DNA of 64,000 bases from Candidatus Latescibacterota bacterium (GTDB taxonomy: Bacteria > Latescibacterota > MWCZ01): the NCBI GenBank assembly GCA_022706085.1, contig JAKJDF010000004.1, positions 266,403-330,402 of the forward strand, given 5' to 3'. Below are positions 7,545 to 16,132 of this stretch, in pieces. Both the position numbers and the translations under genes were made by a program. Each line of letters begins with the position of its first letter. Position 1 is the first letter of the stretch. Under the pieces are notes generated by a model, which was given only the letters and a program-made list of their open reading frames with translations, had not been told where the DNA came from and made no database searches.

Positions 7545-8894
7545 GTGGCAAAACCCAATATTCTCCTTTTCATGATGGACGCATTGCGCCCTGACAGGCT
7601 CAGCCCGTGGGGGCGCGATGCCGTTGCGGTTGGTCCGCCCCATCCAACCCCGAATTTCGCTCGACTTGCCGAGACCGGCGTTTTCTTCCGCAATTGCTTT
7701 TCGCACATGCCATCGAGCCATCCGTCAAGGGCAAGTATACTGACAGGGCGCGACCCTCATACCCATGGCGTAAGAATCAATTCCCGACCATTGTCCGCCT
7801 CAGAAACCACGCTGACGCAGATCCTGCATAACGCCGGGTATCTAACAGCAACCACGCGGACGTTCCCCCCCGGCATGGGACGGGGATTTGAGGAGCGGGG
7901 CCTCGTCTCCAAGGTGCTTTCGCCGTTCGACGCCGGCCCGTGGGACATCGTGAAAGAACTCCCCCAGATGGCGGAAGACGAAGCAGGAACGGATGTGGCG
8001 CAGGACACCACCGCCCTCATCAGATGGCTACAGCATTACGTCGCCGATCCGGAACGGCGAAGACACCCGTTCTTTCTGTGGGCGGACTGTGAGGACACCC
8101 ACGAACCCTGGCGCCCGCCGGTGCCGTACAACACGATGTATGATCCGGATCCGTACGACGGACCCGACGTGAGTTGCCCACCGATGTATTCACCGCACCT
8201 CACGGAACGGCAGGTCAGACATGCACGGGCACTCTACGATGGCGTAGTCGCGCTGGAGGACGCTCACCTCGGGCGCCTTCTTGATGCGCTGGAAAGGCTC
8301 GGACTCGCGCAGGACACCCTGTTGATCGTCATGAGCGATCACGGTGTGCATCTGGGCGAGAACCACCTTTGGCGCAAACCGCCAACGCTGTTCGATGCGG
8401 TTCTCCGGGCAACGCTTATCATGCGCCTGCCAGGCGTAATACCTGAGGGACGGCAGACCGACGGCCTCAACCTCGTCAATGACGTGTTCGCGACGGTCCT
8501 CGACCTCGCGGAACTTGAAATGCCGGCCGGCGCAGTGGGTCAGTGCACGAGCCTGCGCCCTCTGTGGGAAGGCCGGCAACAGGTACGAAGTTTTCTGCCG
8601 CTGGAATTCAACCTGTACAAAGGAACCGCAGGCAAGGGCATTCGCACCGAACGGTGGAAGTATTTCTATTACCGCTCTGTCGGCGACCTGATGTGGGATA
8701 CGATGTCCCCGGCTGATGTGTGGCGCGGAGAAGGGTGGCCGTTGACGATGTTGTTCGACCTCGAAAACGACCCCGCAGAATCGAGGAACGTGGTGGGCCA
8801 ATTCCCGCAGGTTGAAAGGGAGATGCGGGATATCTTGCTCAACTGGCTCATAGACTCTGAGAACGACCTTCCGGCACCGGTGCCGGGAGATTAG
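7545..8894 (+). CDS. Ser-type sulfatase (alkaline phosphatase superfamily)
   Basis: 449 residues. The N-terminus PNILLFMMDALRPD carries a metal Asp (Asp12). The formylglycine motif reads S-H-P-S-R at 58-62, so the residue to be oxidised is Ser58, not Cys. Asp265-His266 in VMSDHGVHLGE completes the metal site. Ser-type sulfatases require a radical-SAM maturase (anSME/AtsB-like), which is not in the window. No signal peptide is visible, consistent with a cytoplasmic enzyme. The GTG start at 7545 follows AGGGAGA by about 8-9 bases. As last gene of the catabolic operon it suggests that the substrate sugar is sulfated. A phosphodiesterase or phosphonate hydrolase of the same fold is a less likely alternative. 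Confidence 0.85.
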   Translation: MAKPNILLFMMDALRPDRLSPWGRDAVAVGPPHPTPNFARLAETGVFFRNCFSHMPSSHPSRASILTGRDPHTHGVRINSRPLSASETTLTQILHNAGYLTATTRTFPPGMGRGFEERGLVSKVLSPFDAGPWDIVKELPQMAEDEAGTDVAQDTTALIRWLQHYVADPERRRHPFFLWADCEDTHEPWRPPVPYNTMYDPDPYDGPDVSCPPMYSPHLTERQVRHARALYDGVVALEDAHLGRLLDALERLGLAQDTLLIVMSDHGVHLGENHLWRKPPTLFDAVLRATLIMRLPGVIPEGRQTDGLNLVNDVFATVLDLAELEMPAGAVGQCTSLRPLWEGRQQVRSFLPLEFNLYKGTAGKGIRTERWKYFYYRSVGDLMWDTMSPADVWRGEGWPLTMLFDLENDPAESRNVVGQFPQVEREMRDILLNWLIDSENDLPAPVPGD

Positions 8895-8992
8895 AAACTC
8901 GCTGATTTTGGCACGAGGCAAGCTGCCGGGCTGGCGGGCGCGGGTAGAGCCGGTTACATTTTAACTCCTGACGCACTTGGTTCGCAGCATTT

Positions 8993-9058
8993 CTTCCATG
9001 CACTGGAAGGAGGTGATCACCGACACCGCGGTAACTGCTTCCATACGAATGGAAGCGT
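8993..9058 (+). promoter_or_regulatory. Hairpins plus 12-base Shine-Dalgarno match ahead of HNH gene
   Basis: AAGGAGGTGATC at 9007-9018 matches the full anti-Shine-Dalgarno end of 16S rRNA. Its 5' end lies in a small hairpin (CTTCCA 5-base loop TGGAAG, 8993-9009). A second hairpin, GCTTCCAT-ACGA-ATGGAAGC at about 9039-9058, holds the ATG 9049 start codon in its 3' arm. The two hairpins share the arm sequence, so alternative pairings are possible. This looks like possible translational control, but it is not proven. Confidence 0.35.
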
Positions 9059-9648
9059 TGCTCTCCGCGCACACGCTGGTGTTGAACCGTCACTGGATGG
9101 CGGTCGGTTTCACGCAAGCGCGCCGCGCAATCAGCCTCGTGTACGAGGACGTGGCCAAAGTCATCGCGCCCGACACCTTTGCGCTGTATGACTTTGCCAC
9201 GTGGGCGGACCTTTCCCGGCACGCGCCCACGCAGGACTGTATCCGCTCCGTGCGTGTGGTGTTCCGAATCCCCGAAATAATCATCCTGACCACCTACAGC
9301 GGCATGCCGCGAGCGAATGTTGCGTTCTCCCGCCGAAACCTGTGCATACGCGATCGGTACACCTGCCAGTTCTGCGGTGAAAAGCTCTCCAGCGAGAACC
9401 TCACGATAGACCATATTCTTCCGCGTTCGCGGGGCGGCCACGCCACGTGGGAGAACTGTGTGCTGGCATGCGTCCGATGCAACGAACGCAAAGGAGACCG
9501 GAAGCCGGAGGAAGTGGGTATGCGGCTGCTGAAACAGCCGCGACGGCCCCGGTGGGCGCCTTCATTCGGAATTCCGCTCCGCCACCGCAAAGAGAGCTGG
9601 GAGAAGTTCATTTCTGACGTGTACTGGGATATCGAACTGGAGTCATAG
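9049..9648 (+). CDS. HNH endonuclease family protein
   Basis: 199 residues from ATG 9049. The C-terminal half is a zinc-ribbon HNH nuclease domain: Cys106/Cys109, the catalytic ILDH-like pair Asp121-His122 (TIDHILPRSRGG), Asn136 and Cys141/Cys144. The N-terminal VLNRHWMAVGFTQARRAISLVYE segment is the conserved leader of a widespread stand-alone HNH family whose biological role is poorly defined. Frames remain open to ATG 8998 and TTG 8977, but family similarity begins near 9049. Neither upstream start has a good ribosome site, and the strong one at 9007-9018 is unusually far away. The gene is followed 14 bp later by dCMP deaminase, with which it is probably co-transcribed. Confidence 0.85.
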   Translation: MEALLSAHTLVLNRHWMAVGFTQARRAISLVYEDVAKVIAPDTFALYDFATWADLSRHAPTQDCIRSVRVVFRIPEIIILTTYSGMPRANVAFSRRNLCIRDRYTCQFCGEKLSSENLTIDHILPRSRGGHATWENCVLACVRCNERKGDRKPEEVGMRLLKQPRRPRWAPSFGIPLRHRKESWEKFISDVYWDIELES

Positions 9649-9662
9649 GATAGGAATCGCTG

Positions 9663-10154
9663 ATGACTGACGCGCACGAACACAGGCTCGGATGGGACAC
9701 GTACTTCATGCGGATCGCGCAACTGGTGGCGGAACGCTCCACCTGCACGCGGGCAAAAATCGGTGCGGTGATTGTGCGGGAGCGGAGTATCATCGCGACC
9801 GGGTACAACGGTTCTCCGGCCGGGATGCCGCATTGCACGGAAGTCGGCTGCCTCGTGTACCGCTCGACGGCGCCGGACGGGACGGTGGAGGAGAACTGCT
9901 TCCGCACAATCCACGCGGAAATCAATGCCATCGCACAGGCCGCAAAACACGGAAACAGCATTGACGGCGCATCCATATACATCACCGCAACGCCGTGCAT
10001 TCATTGCCTCAAGGTGCTCGTGAACGTAGGAATCAAACGCATCTACTACGCGAAGCCATACAAACTGCAGACGATAGAAGAGATGGTACGCATCAGCGGG
10101 ATCGAGCTCGTTCAGGTGGAGGTTGAGCCACTGCCGGAGGAAATGAAGCACTGA
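9663..10154 (+). CDS. Deoxycytidylate (dCMP) deaminase
   Basis: 163 residues. This is the zinc-dependent cytidine/deoxycytidylate deaminase fold: His84-Ala85-Glu86 (HAE) supplies a zinc ligand and the proton-shuttling Glu, and PC-IHC supplies Cys112 and Cys115. The [11 protein letters not shown] segment at 48-58 is the dCMP deaminase substrate loop, which separates it from tRNA or free-cytidine deaminases. It converts dCMP to dUMP, the precursor for thymidylate synthesis, in the cytoplasm. The start at 9663 has AGGA about 10 bases upstream. It follows the HNH nuclease gene by 14 bp; an inverted repeat (AGTCGG 5-base loop CCGACT) lies at 10158-10174 just after the stop. Confidence 0.92.
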   Translation: MTDAHEHRLGWDTYFMRIAQLVAERSTCTRAKIGAVIVRERSIIATGYNGSPAGMPHCTEVGCLVYRSTAPDGTVEENCFRTIHAEINAIAQAAKHGNSIDGASIYITATPCIHCLKVLVNVGIKRIYYAKPYKLQTIEEMVRISGIELVQVEVEPLPEEMKH

Positions 10155-10392
10155 GGAAGTCGGAGGCACCGACTCACTCCGCGTTTCTGCTCCCGCGCGC
10201 ATGGTGCGTACACAACCCGCGCACGTTGCGTTTTCGGGATTGGCAGTGGATGTGAACGCTCCACGGCGCTTTCGGCCAGAGTGCCCTACCTGCCTGCTGA
10301 CGCGGGGTACTTGCGCGGTTTGAAACCCATCGCGATTATCCCTTTCCAGGTAACCATACTTCCTCCCCCTCCTGACGCAGGAACCAGCAGCC

Positions 10393-13269
10393 ATGCCACA
10401 AGACCGAATCTCCGATCCGGTGACGACAGTCGTCCACTACCCGTACCTCCTCGACCCGTCCGAGCACCCGGATTACGAGAGATATCACGTGCGGATGCCT
10501 ACATGGGAGACGTTCGAAAACCGTACCCAGCTCACCACACTCCGCGGATTCAGCGTCCAGAACGGGAAACTCGTCGCGTTCCGCGAGGAGTTGGATCGGT
10601 ATGTGAACGCGGGACTGGGGAGGGTGATATGGCCGTTCTATACGACGGTTCTCGCGCAGAACTTCTGGGATCTTGTTGAGGAGGTGCGCCGGCGTAAGCT
10701 GTGGTTGTTCGACTTCTGGGGGTACGTTCCGGGTTCGCCGCTTGAGGGATCCTGGTGCAATTACCAGACGCCTGCGGGTATGGTGGAGAGGCTGGAGCGG
10801 GAACTGGGCGACCGTTTCCTCGGGTTCGACAACGGCGAACAGGACGGGCGCTACATCGGGCGGTTCGCTCATCAGCAATGCCCGTCTCCGCAGGACCGCA
10901 CGCGGCAGTATCTCAACTTCCAGAGGCATTTCCAGAGGCTCTGCGACGACCTCGGAAATCACATGTGCACGCTCGTTTCCCTCTGCTTCGGGCATTACTT
11001 CATCAAGGAGGGCAACCACACCCTCATCGGCGCGGAAACGGCGCAGGCACTGCCCAACTCGCAGGTATACTACGCCTTTATTCGCGGCGCCGGGAAACAA
11101 TACGGAGTTCTCTGGTTCGGCAACGCGTCGGTCTGGAACCGCTGGGGATGGAAGGTGTATGAGAGTTCTGGCATCGACCCCGGTGGGTTGAAATGGGGAC
11201 CCGACGCAGGAACCAGCACCGCGCTGCTGAAGCGGCTTATCTACTCCCACTGGATGTACAACTGTGTCGCAATAGGTTTCGAATCATCGTACTTCGGAGC
11301 GGACGGGCAGCTTTCGCCGATTGGCAAGATACAGGCCGCCATGGGCAGGTTCATCGAAGAGCACGGCTCACCCGGCACCATGCACGCCCCCGTGGCGCTC
11401 ATGCTCGATCATTACGCAGGTTGGGCAATGCCGAGGCATCTCTATTCCGGCAGCGGGTATTACGGCGATACGTCCTACCAGGTCTGGGGCGGAATCCCGT
11501 ACGGCGCTGGCGACTATCTTACCCACGAAGTGCTTTCGCTCGCGTATCCGGGCTATGTTGACGCCGGGTATTACCGGGATGAGCGGGGCTTCCTGTCGCC
11601 GACCCCGTGGGGCGATATGATGGATTGCCTCCTCTCGGATGCGGCCCCCTGGGTGCTTCGGCAATACGGGCTCATCGTCGTCGCCGGTGATTTGTCCGAT
11701 GGAAATGCGGGAACGGAGACTCATGACACGCTGAATGCATTCATGTCCTCCGGCGGGCATGTGGTGGCAACGGCGGAGAACGCGCGCCGCCTGTGGCCGG
11801 AGCTCGGGATCGGGGAGGCAACCCGCGTTCCTGCCGGAACATCGGTCCGGTTCGAGCGAACAGGCGAGGTATTCGAGGAACCACTGGCGTTCGACCTGCA
11901 CACCATTTCCGCGACCCCGGATGAGATGGTCGCCGAGGCCGTGTTGCAGCCTGGTTCGCAACCCGCCGTTGTCCGTTTCACCCGCGGGGACGGGTTGCTG
12001 ACGGTGGTTCTGTCCCCCTTCGGCTTGAACGCGGAGCCGACAGTATCTGGGCCAATTCCGAATGAGGCCGAGCGTGCGTTCCCCTGCCCGTTTGTGATGC
12101 TGGACCATGTGCAGCGCGTGCTCGGGGATGCGTTCGCCACACAGCAGGTGTTTTCGGTGGGTGAGGGGCTGGGGTTTGTTACCTGCCGAAGGAAAGAGGG
12201 CGAGTACACGATCGGCTTGTTCAACAACTCTCTCGATCCGCGATCGTTCCAGATTCGATCACTGGCGGGCGTGATAGAGGAGATCCGCGAGATCCCGCTT
12301 GATCAATCGGAGAAAGGACAGCCGGGGTACTGGCCGAACGGAATCCAGCACGACGGAGGCGTATCGGACGAGACAACGATCGCCGGAAACGACGTGCGCA
12401 TCTTCCAGGTGAAGCTGACGAAGGAGGCTGTTCGCGCGCTTCCCCACGTCGCACCGCCCGAGCGGCCGCGAAATCGTTTCCTGCGCCTTCCGCGTGGAAC
12501 CGGTGATGTGAAGGAGGCCATCCTGAGGATGCCAACCTTCTTCCAGCATTTCGACGGGGTGCTGCTGGACTGGAATGCTCTGCATGCACGAGACGTCAAC
12601 ATTTTGAGGGATGAGACACGGTGGATCGGACGGCAGAAGCTCCGCATCGCAGTGGACTTCAGTTCCGGGTGCAATCTGTTCCCCGATCTGCAAATGCTCG
12701 ATACGTTCCTGCCTGCGTGGGAACGTACACGTGCAGTGTTTGACGATGTCTTCGGGAAAATGGAGGTTCTGGGCTCGCGTGACGCGGTCCTCGAGCTGCA
12801 CGTTGGACCGGAGAACGAGGTGAGCCATGAACGGGCACGCGAGCGGTTCCTTGTGTGCGTGCGCGAGATCTGCCAAGCCGCCGCAACCCGGTCAGTCACG
12901 GTGCACCTTCGGCCCCATCCACACAAGTTCTGTCCCAACAATGCGGCCATGCGGCAGTTCGTGAACGAGGTGGGAGCTTCGAACCTGCGCGTCGCAGTTG
13001 ATTTCGGGCATGGGGCGCAAAGTGAGAAGCCTGAAGCGCCGGACTTCAGTGGAGCGTCGTTCGTCCTCGTCTCCGCGCCGCTGTTCGACCTGTACGGCCG
13101 CCCGTTCGACGCCCACCTGCCGCTGTCCGGGAGCGCGCTTGACCTGTCGCTGCTTGCAGGGGTACCCGCGGAGGCGGTCATCGTCTACGACGCGGAATAC
13201 TCCGGGTGGGACGACATCTACCGGGATACGAAGGCAATCGAGGAGGCGACGAGGAGCGCGAAAACATGA
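10393..13269 (+). CDS. Large multidomain glycoside-hydrolase-like protein with GATase-like and C-terminal TIM-barrel domains
   Basis: 958 residues, no clear signal peptide. About residues 1-400 resemble the TIM barrel of clan-A-type glycosidases, rich in Trp/Tyr with DNGEQDG and FGNASVWNRWG segments. Roughly 410-520 form a Rossmann/class I glutamine-amidotransferase-like domain (YGLIVVAGDLSDG then FMSSGGHVVATAE), as found in beta-galactosidase trimerisation domains. A beta-rich region follows. Residues of about 700-950 look like a second TIM barrel of the xylose isomerase/AP-endonuclease-2 type (LELHVGPENE, VTVHLRPHPHKF, RVAVDFGHG). I do not recognise an exact family. A fusion of a glycosidase to a sugar isomerase/epimerase-like module would couple release and rearrangement of a sugar. 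ATG 10393 has AGGA about 11 bases upstream. Confidence 0.55.
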   Translation: MPQDRISDPVTTVVHYPYLLDPSEHPDYERYHVRMPTWETFENRTQLTTLRGFSVQNGKLVAFREELDRYVNAGLGRVIWPFYTTVLAQNFWDLVEEVRRRKLWLFDFWGYVPGSPLEGSWCNYQTPAGMVERLERELGDRFLGFDNGEQDGRYIGRFAHQQCPSPQDRTRQYLNFQRHFQRLCDDLGNHMCTLVSLCFGHYFIKEGNHTLIGAETAQALPNSQVYYAFIRGAGKQYGVLWFGNASVWNRWGWKVYESSGIDPGGLKWGPDAGTSTALLKRLIYSHWMYNCVAIGFESSYFGADGQLSPIGKIQAAMGRFIEEHGSPGTMHAPVALMLDHYAGWAMPRHLYSGSGYYGDTSYQVWGGIPYGAGDYLTHEVLSLAYPGYVDAGYYRDERGFLSPTPWGDMMDCLLSDAAPWVLRQYGLIVVAGDLSDGNAGTETHDTLNAFMSSGGHVVATAENARRLWPELGIGEATRVPAGTSVRFERTGEVFEEPLAFDLHTISATPDEMVAEAVLQPGSQPAVVRFTRGDGLLTVVLSPFGLNAEPTVSGPIPNEAERAFPCPFVMLDHVQRVLGDAFATQQVFSVGEGLGFVTCRRKEGEYTIGLFNNSLDPRSFQIRSLAGVIEEIREIPLDQSEKGQPGYWPNGIQHDGGVSDETTIAGNDVRIFQVKLTKEAVRALPHVAPPERPRNRFLRLPRGTGDVKEAILRMPTFFQHFDGVLLDWNALHARDVNILRDETRWIGRQKLRIAVDFSSGCNLFPDLQMLDTFLPAWERTRAVFDDVFGKMEVLGSRDAVLELHVGPENEVSHERARERFLVCVREICQAAATRSVTVHLRPHPHKFCPNNAAMRQFVNEVGASNLRVAVDFGHGAQSEKPEAPDFSGASFVLVSAPLFDLYGRPFDAHLPLSGSALDLSLLAGVPAEAVIVYDAEYSGWDDIYRDTKAIEEATRSAKT

Positions 13270-13546
13270 CGAACGGGTCGCACGCATAACCCGGCCATTG
13301 CGCGCGTTTTTGCAAGCCCCGCAGGACCTGCAGGGCGCATCGTTAGTTCCGGGCGGGCAAAAATGCCGGCCCCACCGATTGTCAGTGCGATCCGGAGACG
13401 GCGGGACAGTCAATCCTGCCTGTCAACACCAGACGACGCGTTCGTATACGGCGGAAGGGGATCGTCGTCCTGCTTGTGGTCCGGCCGCGCTCTGCGTTCC
13501 TCTTCCGAACACCGCGCCGTATTCCCCGTGCCTCCCGTCGTATCAG
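13270..13546. other. Convergent intergenic region
   Basis: 277 bp between the converging 958-residue glycosidase-like gene and the first paralogue gene. A short palindrome GCAGG-A-CCTGC is present, but no clear rho-independent terminator or gene. Confidence 0.3.
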
Positions 13547-15994
13547 TTATCGCACCAGTTGGATTCGCGTTGTCTTTCTTGCATCCCCCTGTTCGATGAC
13601 AACGAAATACGTTCCCGTGCCCACGGACTCCCCACGCTGGTTGCGACCATTCCAGACGACGCGCCATTCCGGGCCGGGTCGGGCATTCGTCGTACTCCAA
13701 CACTCCTGCCCGAGTACGTTGGTCACTGCAATCCGCGCAGCCATCCCCTGCGCAAGGCCGCGAGCAGTGATCGTGGCAGCCGGATTGAACGGGTTCGGTG
13801 CCACGCTGAGCGCGATCTCGCGAATCGCTTCGGGGCGGGGGTGTTCTCCTGTCCGGACCGACGTCGGCGACTTGAACCATGCGAGGAGGTAGGTGATCAT
13901 CGATCTCGTGGCGATAACCGAGGACACACCATCAAAATCCCACCCGAACAGCAGTGCGTTGTAGGTGGAGTCAATCCCCACTCCGCCCACGGAATCGGGC
14001 AACGCCTTCGGCACAAGCTGGCCGTCTACCGCGGTGAAAACTAACGTTCTGTCTTCGGGTGCGAATGTGCCGAGAACGTCGAAATGGATGGGTGGAGAGG
14101 TGCGAAAGTTCCTTTTGGACCCTCCGATTGCGCTCATTACCGTCGGGTTTTTCGCGCGAACGCCGGGGGTGAGCCCTGAGAGGCTGTCATGCACGTCTAT
14201 CGCGCCCGTGACCTGGAAATAGCGGGCGAAAAAGGTCGAGTCCTCCGATGAGCGCGCGATCCATGCAGGCAACACGCCGCCGCCTGTTATCAACAGATTT
14301 CCGCCCATGTCGAGGAATCGGGCCAGTGAATCCCGTTGTTGAGGAGTGGGCACTGCCCACGCTGCACGCCAAACGATGGCGTCGAAGTTCAGCAGGGCGT
14401 CTGTCGTGAACGTGTCGTCTTCCGAGTGAACCCATCGATGAACCGGCGTGGAAAGGCTGGTGTAGAACTGGTTGTGGGTCAATCCGTCTGCGGGCGGGAG
14501 ACCTTCGACAAAAGCCACAGTGGGGAAGCCTGTGGTCGCTGTTCCCGCAACGGGGATGTAATCCACGTGCGCCTTGATGGGGACCTGCTTGGTCGCGACA
14601 TCCAATGGAACCTCAACATCGAATGTAGCGCGTGTTACTGCGCCCGGCTCTACAGCCACGATAGTGGTATCCTGCCCCGGAGCAATCAACAAAGGCGTAA
14701 ACCCCGACAGCCACACTTTGGCGGAATGCCGCTTGACCCCGACATTCCGTAACGAAATCCCGATTTTCGCCGTTTCGCCCGGACGGAGTACCTGATCTCC
14801 GTCGTCTATCACGACGATGCCTTGAGGAAGAACGACACCGTTGTTGAGAAACACGTCGCGAAACCGTTGCAGGTGTGCGAGTGTAGCTACCTGGTGGTGT
14901 CGAGCCGTCGGGAGAGCAGCGTAATAGCGTTCCAGGATGCGCCAGAGCAAGGGATCAAACTTGGAATAGAGAGACCATCCCCAGACGCCTTCAGCACCGG
15001 TCCAGCTGCTGTTAGCACCATCGGTCCCGTAGTTGATCAGCGGTGTATCAAGGTTTCCATTCCACATCATCGTGGTCAAAGTTCGAGCAAAACGGGCCAT
15101 GTCCTGGTCAGAAAACACAAGCCCGCGCTCATGCAGCCACCACACGAGTTCCAGTTCCAGATTCGCGTGAGATGCATCCTCACCCGTACCGTAACCAACG
15201 TATGCCCACCCATACGAATCAGTCGCCGCGTTGCGTTGCAAACGCTTGCGGAAATACTCCCCCATATCCCGCGCCAATCGCCCGTACTCGTCCGTAACTC
15301 TCTCGGGATGTGTTGCACCAAAACGCGGCGTGTTTACCGCGTCGTCCAGAAAAAGGAGCAGGGAACCAAATGCCGCATACTGGTTATGCGGCAAAATCTG
15401 CCAACCACGCCAGAGCCGGAGCGTCTCCCCGCTTCCCGAAGAAGTCCTCGGTGCAATCGCCAGCCATTTGGCGGCAATATTGTCCGCGATGAATGAGAAA
15501 TACGCCTGCGCGCGTTCCCCGAATTCGTCCCAGAGAGTGGAATCCTTGTATACTTCGGCGACAAATGCAGCGACGGGAGTCGTCACGTGTCCATCGTGCA
15601 CCATGTATTCGTCATACTGATCAGAATAGTTTTTGCACCCCCATCCGAGATACCCGTCGGCATACACGGGGTCATAGTACTCCCCCTCGGGGAAATCACG
15701 CGCATGGGCAATCAGCGAGTCCGCGTGTGTGCAGACGCGGCGAAGCCAGTAGGTATCTCCCGTCAAACGGTAGGCGCTGACGAACGCACGGAGCACGTAC
15801 GATTCGCCCCACGCGAGGTTGGCGGAATTCGCCGTTTTGAGGAACGCATCGGAATCCTTCGTGCTTGCACCCCAGGCGTATATCCGTTCCGCAAACACTC
15901 CAGGAAGGTCCTCTGCCGCCGCAAACCGAACAAGACACCCCACAACGACCATCGCGAAAACGAACACCAACCCACGCCTTTCTGACGACTTCAT
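13547..15994 (-). CDS. Exported (alpha/alpha)-barrel glycan-active protein with CARDB-like, GATase-like and FlgD/type IX-style sorting domains (paralogue 1)
   Basis: 815 residues. A signal peptide covers residues 1-27 (cut after AAA). About 30-375 form a helical, Trp/Tyr-rich domain that looks like an (alpha/alpha) toroid; conserved blocks include AWGESYVLRAF, YSDQYDEYMVHDGH, LPHNQYAAFG and SHANLELELVWWLHERGLVF. About 395-500 resemble a CARDB/Ig-like domain (LRPGETAKIGISLRNVG). About 510-715 form a Rossmann/ThuA-GATase-like domain (FLDMGGNLLITGGG). The last 85 residues (VAPNPFNPAATITARG to TYFVVIEQG and TTRIQLVR) are a FlgD-Ig/type IX sorting domain, pointing to secretion or surface attachment. 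It shares length and architecture with the 16133-18580 gene. The substrate is unknown; a polysaccharide hydrolase or lyase is plausible. Confidence 0.6.
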   Translation of the reverse strand: MKSSERRGLVFVFAMVVVGCLVRFAAAEDLPGVFAERIYAWGASTKDSDAFLKTANSANLAWGESYVLRAFVSAYRLTGDTYWLRRVCTHADSLIAHARDFPEGEYYDPVYADGYLGWGCKNYSDQYDEYMVHDGHVTTPVAAFVAEVYKDSTLWDEFGERAQAYFSFIADNIAAKWLAIAPRTSSGSGETLRLWRGWQILPHNQYAAFGSLLLFLDDAVNTPRFGATHPERVTDEYGRLARDMGEYFRKRLQRNAATDSYGWAYVGYGTGEDASHANLELELVWWLHERGLVFSDQDMARFARTLTTMMWNGNLDTPLINYGTDGANSSWTGAEGVWGWSLYSKFDPLLWRILERYYAALPTARHHQVATLAHLQRFRDVFLNNGVVLPQGIVVIDDGDQVLRPGETAKIGISLRNVGVKRHSAKVWLSGFTPLLIAPGQDTTIVAVEPGAVTRATFDVEVPLDVATKQVPIKAHVDYIPVAGTATTGFPTVAFVEGLPPADGLTHNQFYTSLSTPVHRWVHSEDDTFTTDALLNFDAIVWRAAWAVPTPQQRDSLARFLDMGGNLLITGGGVLPAWIARSSEDSTFFARYFQVTGAIDVHDSLSGLTPGVRAKNPTVMSAIGGSKRNFRTSPPIHFDVLGTFAPEDRTLVFTAVDGQLVPKALPDSVGGVGIDSTYNALLFGWDFDGVSSVIATRSMITYLLAWFKSPTSVRTGEHPRPEAIREIALSVAPNPFNPAATITARGLAQGMAARIAVTNVLGQECWSTTNARPGPEWRVVWNGRNQRGESVGTGTYFVVIEQGDARKTTRIQLVR
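13554..13885. repeat. 332-bp direct repeat, copy A (sorting-domain coding region)
   Basis: Aligns without gaps to 16140-16471 with 16 mismatches (about 95% identity), including a 95-bp exact run. Similarity drops sharply on both sides. It covers the C-terminal sorting domain of paralogue 1. Confidence 0.9.
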
Positions 15995-16132
15995 TCCCTC
16001 ACCTCTCGCTTTTGATCAGCCAATTCTCGCCGAACATTTCCCCGCAACAAGCTGTTTGCGTGAGCTCTTTCCCCGGAAATAACGCGATTGTTCGCGGAAT
16101 CCACCACAAACCTCTCGTCCCAGATCCTCCAA

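Noticed and set aside
9007-9018. Fragment of a 16S rRNA gene
   Set aside because: Only 12 bases correspond to the complement of the 16S 3' end; no rRNA sequence flanks it. A Shine-Dalgarno-like site is the simpler reading.
13270-13546. Insertion sequence or terminal repeats between convergent genes
   Set aside because: No transposase fragment, inverted ends or target duplication is visible.
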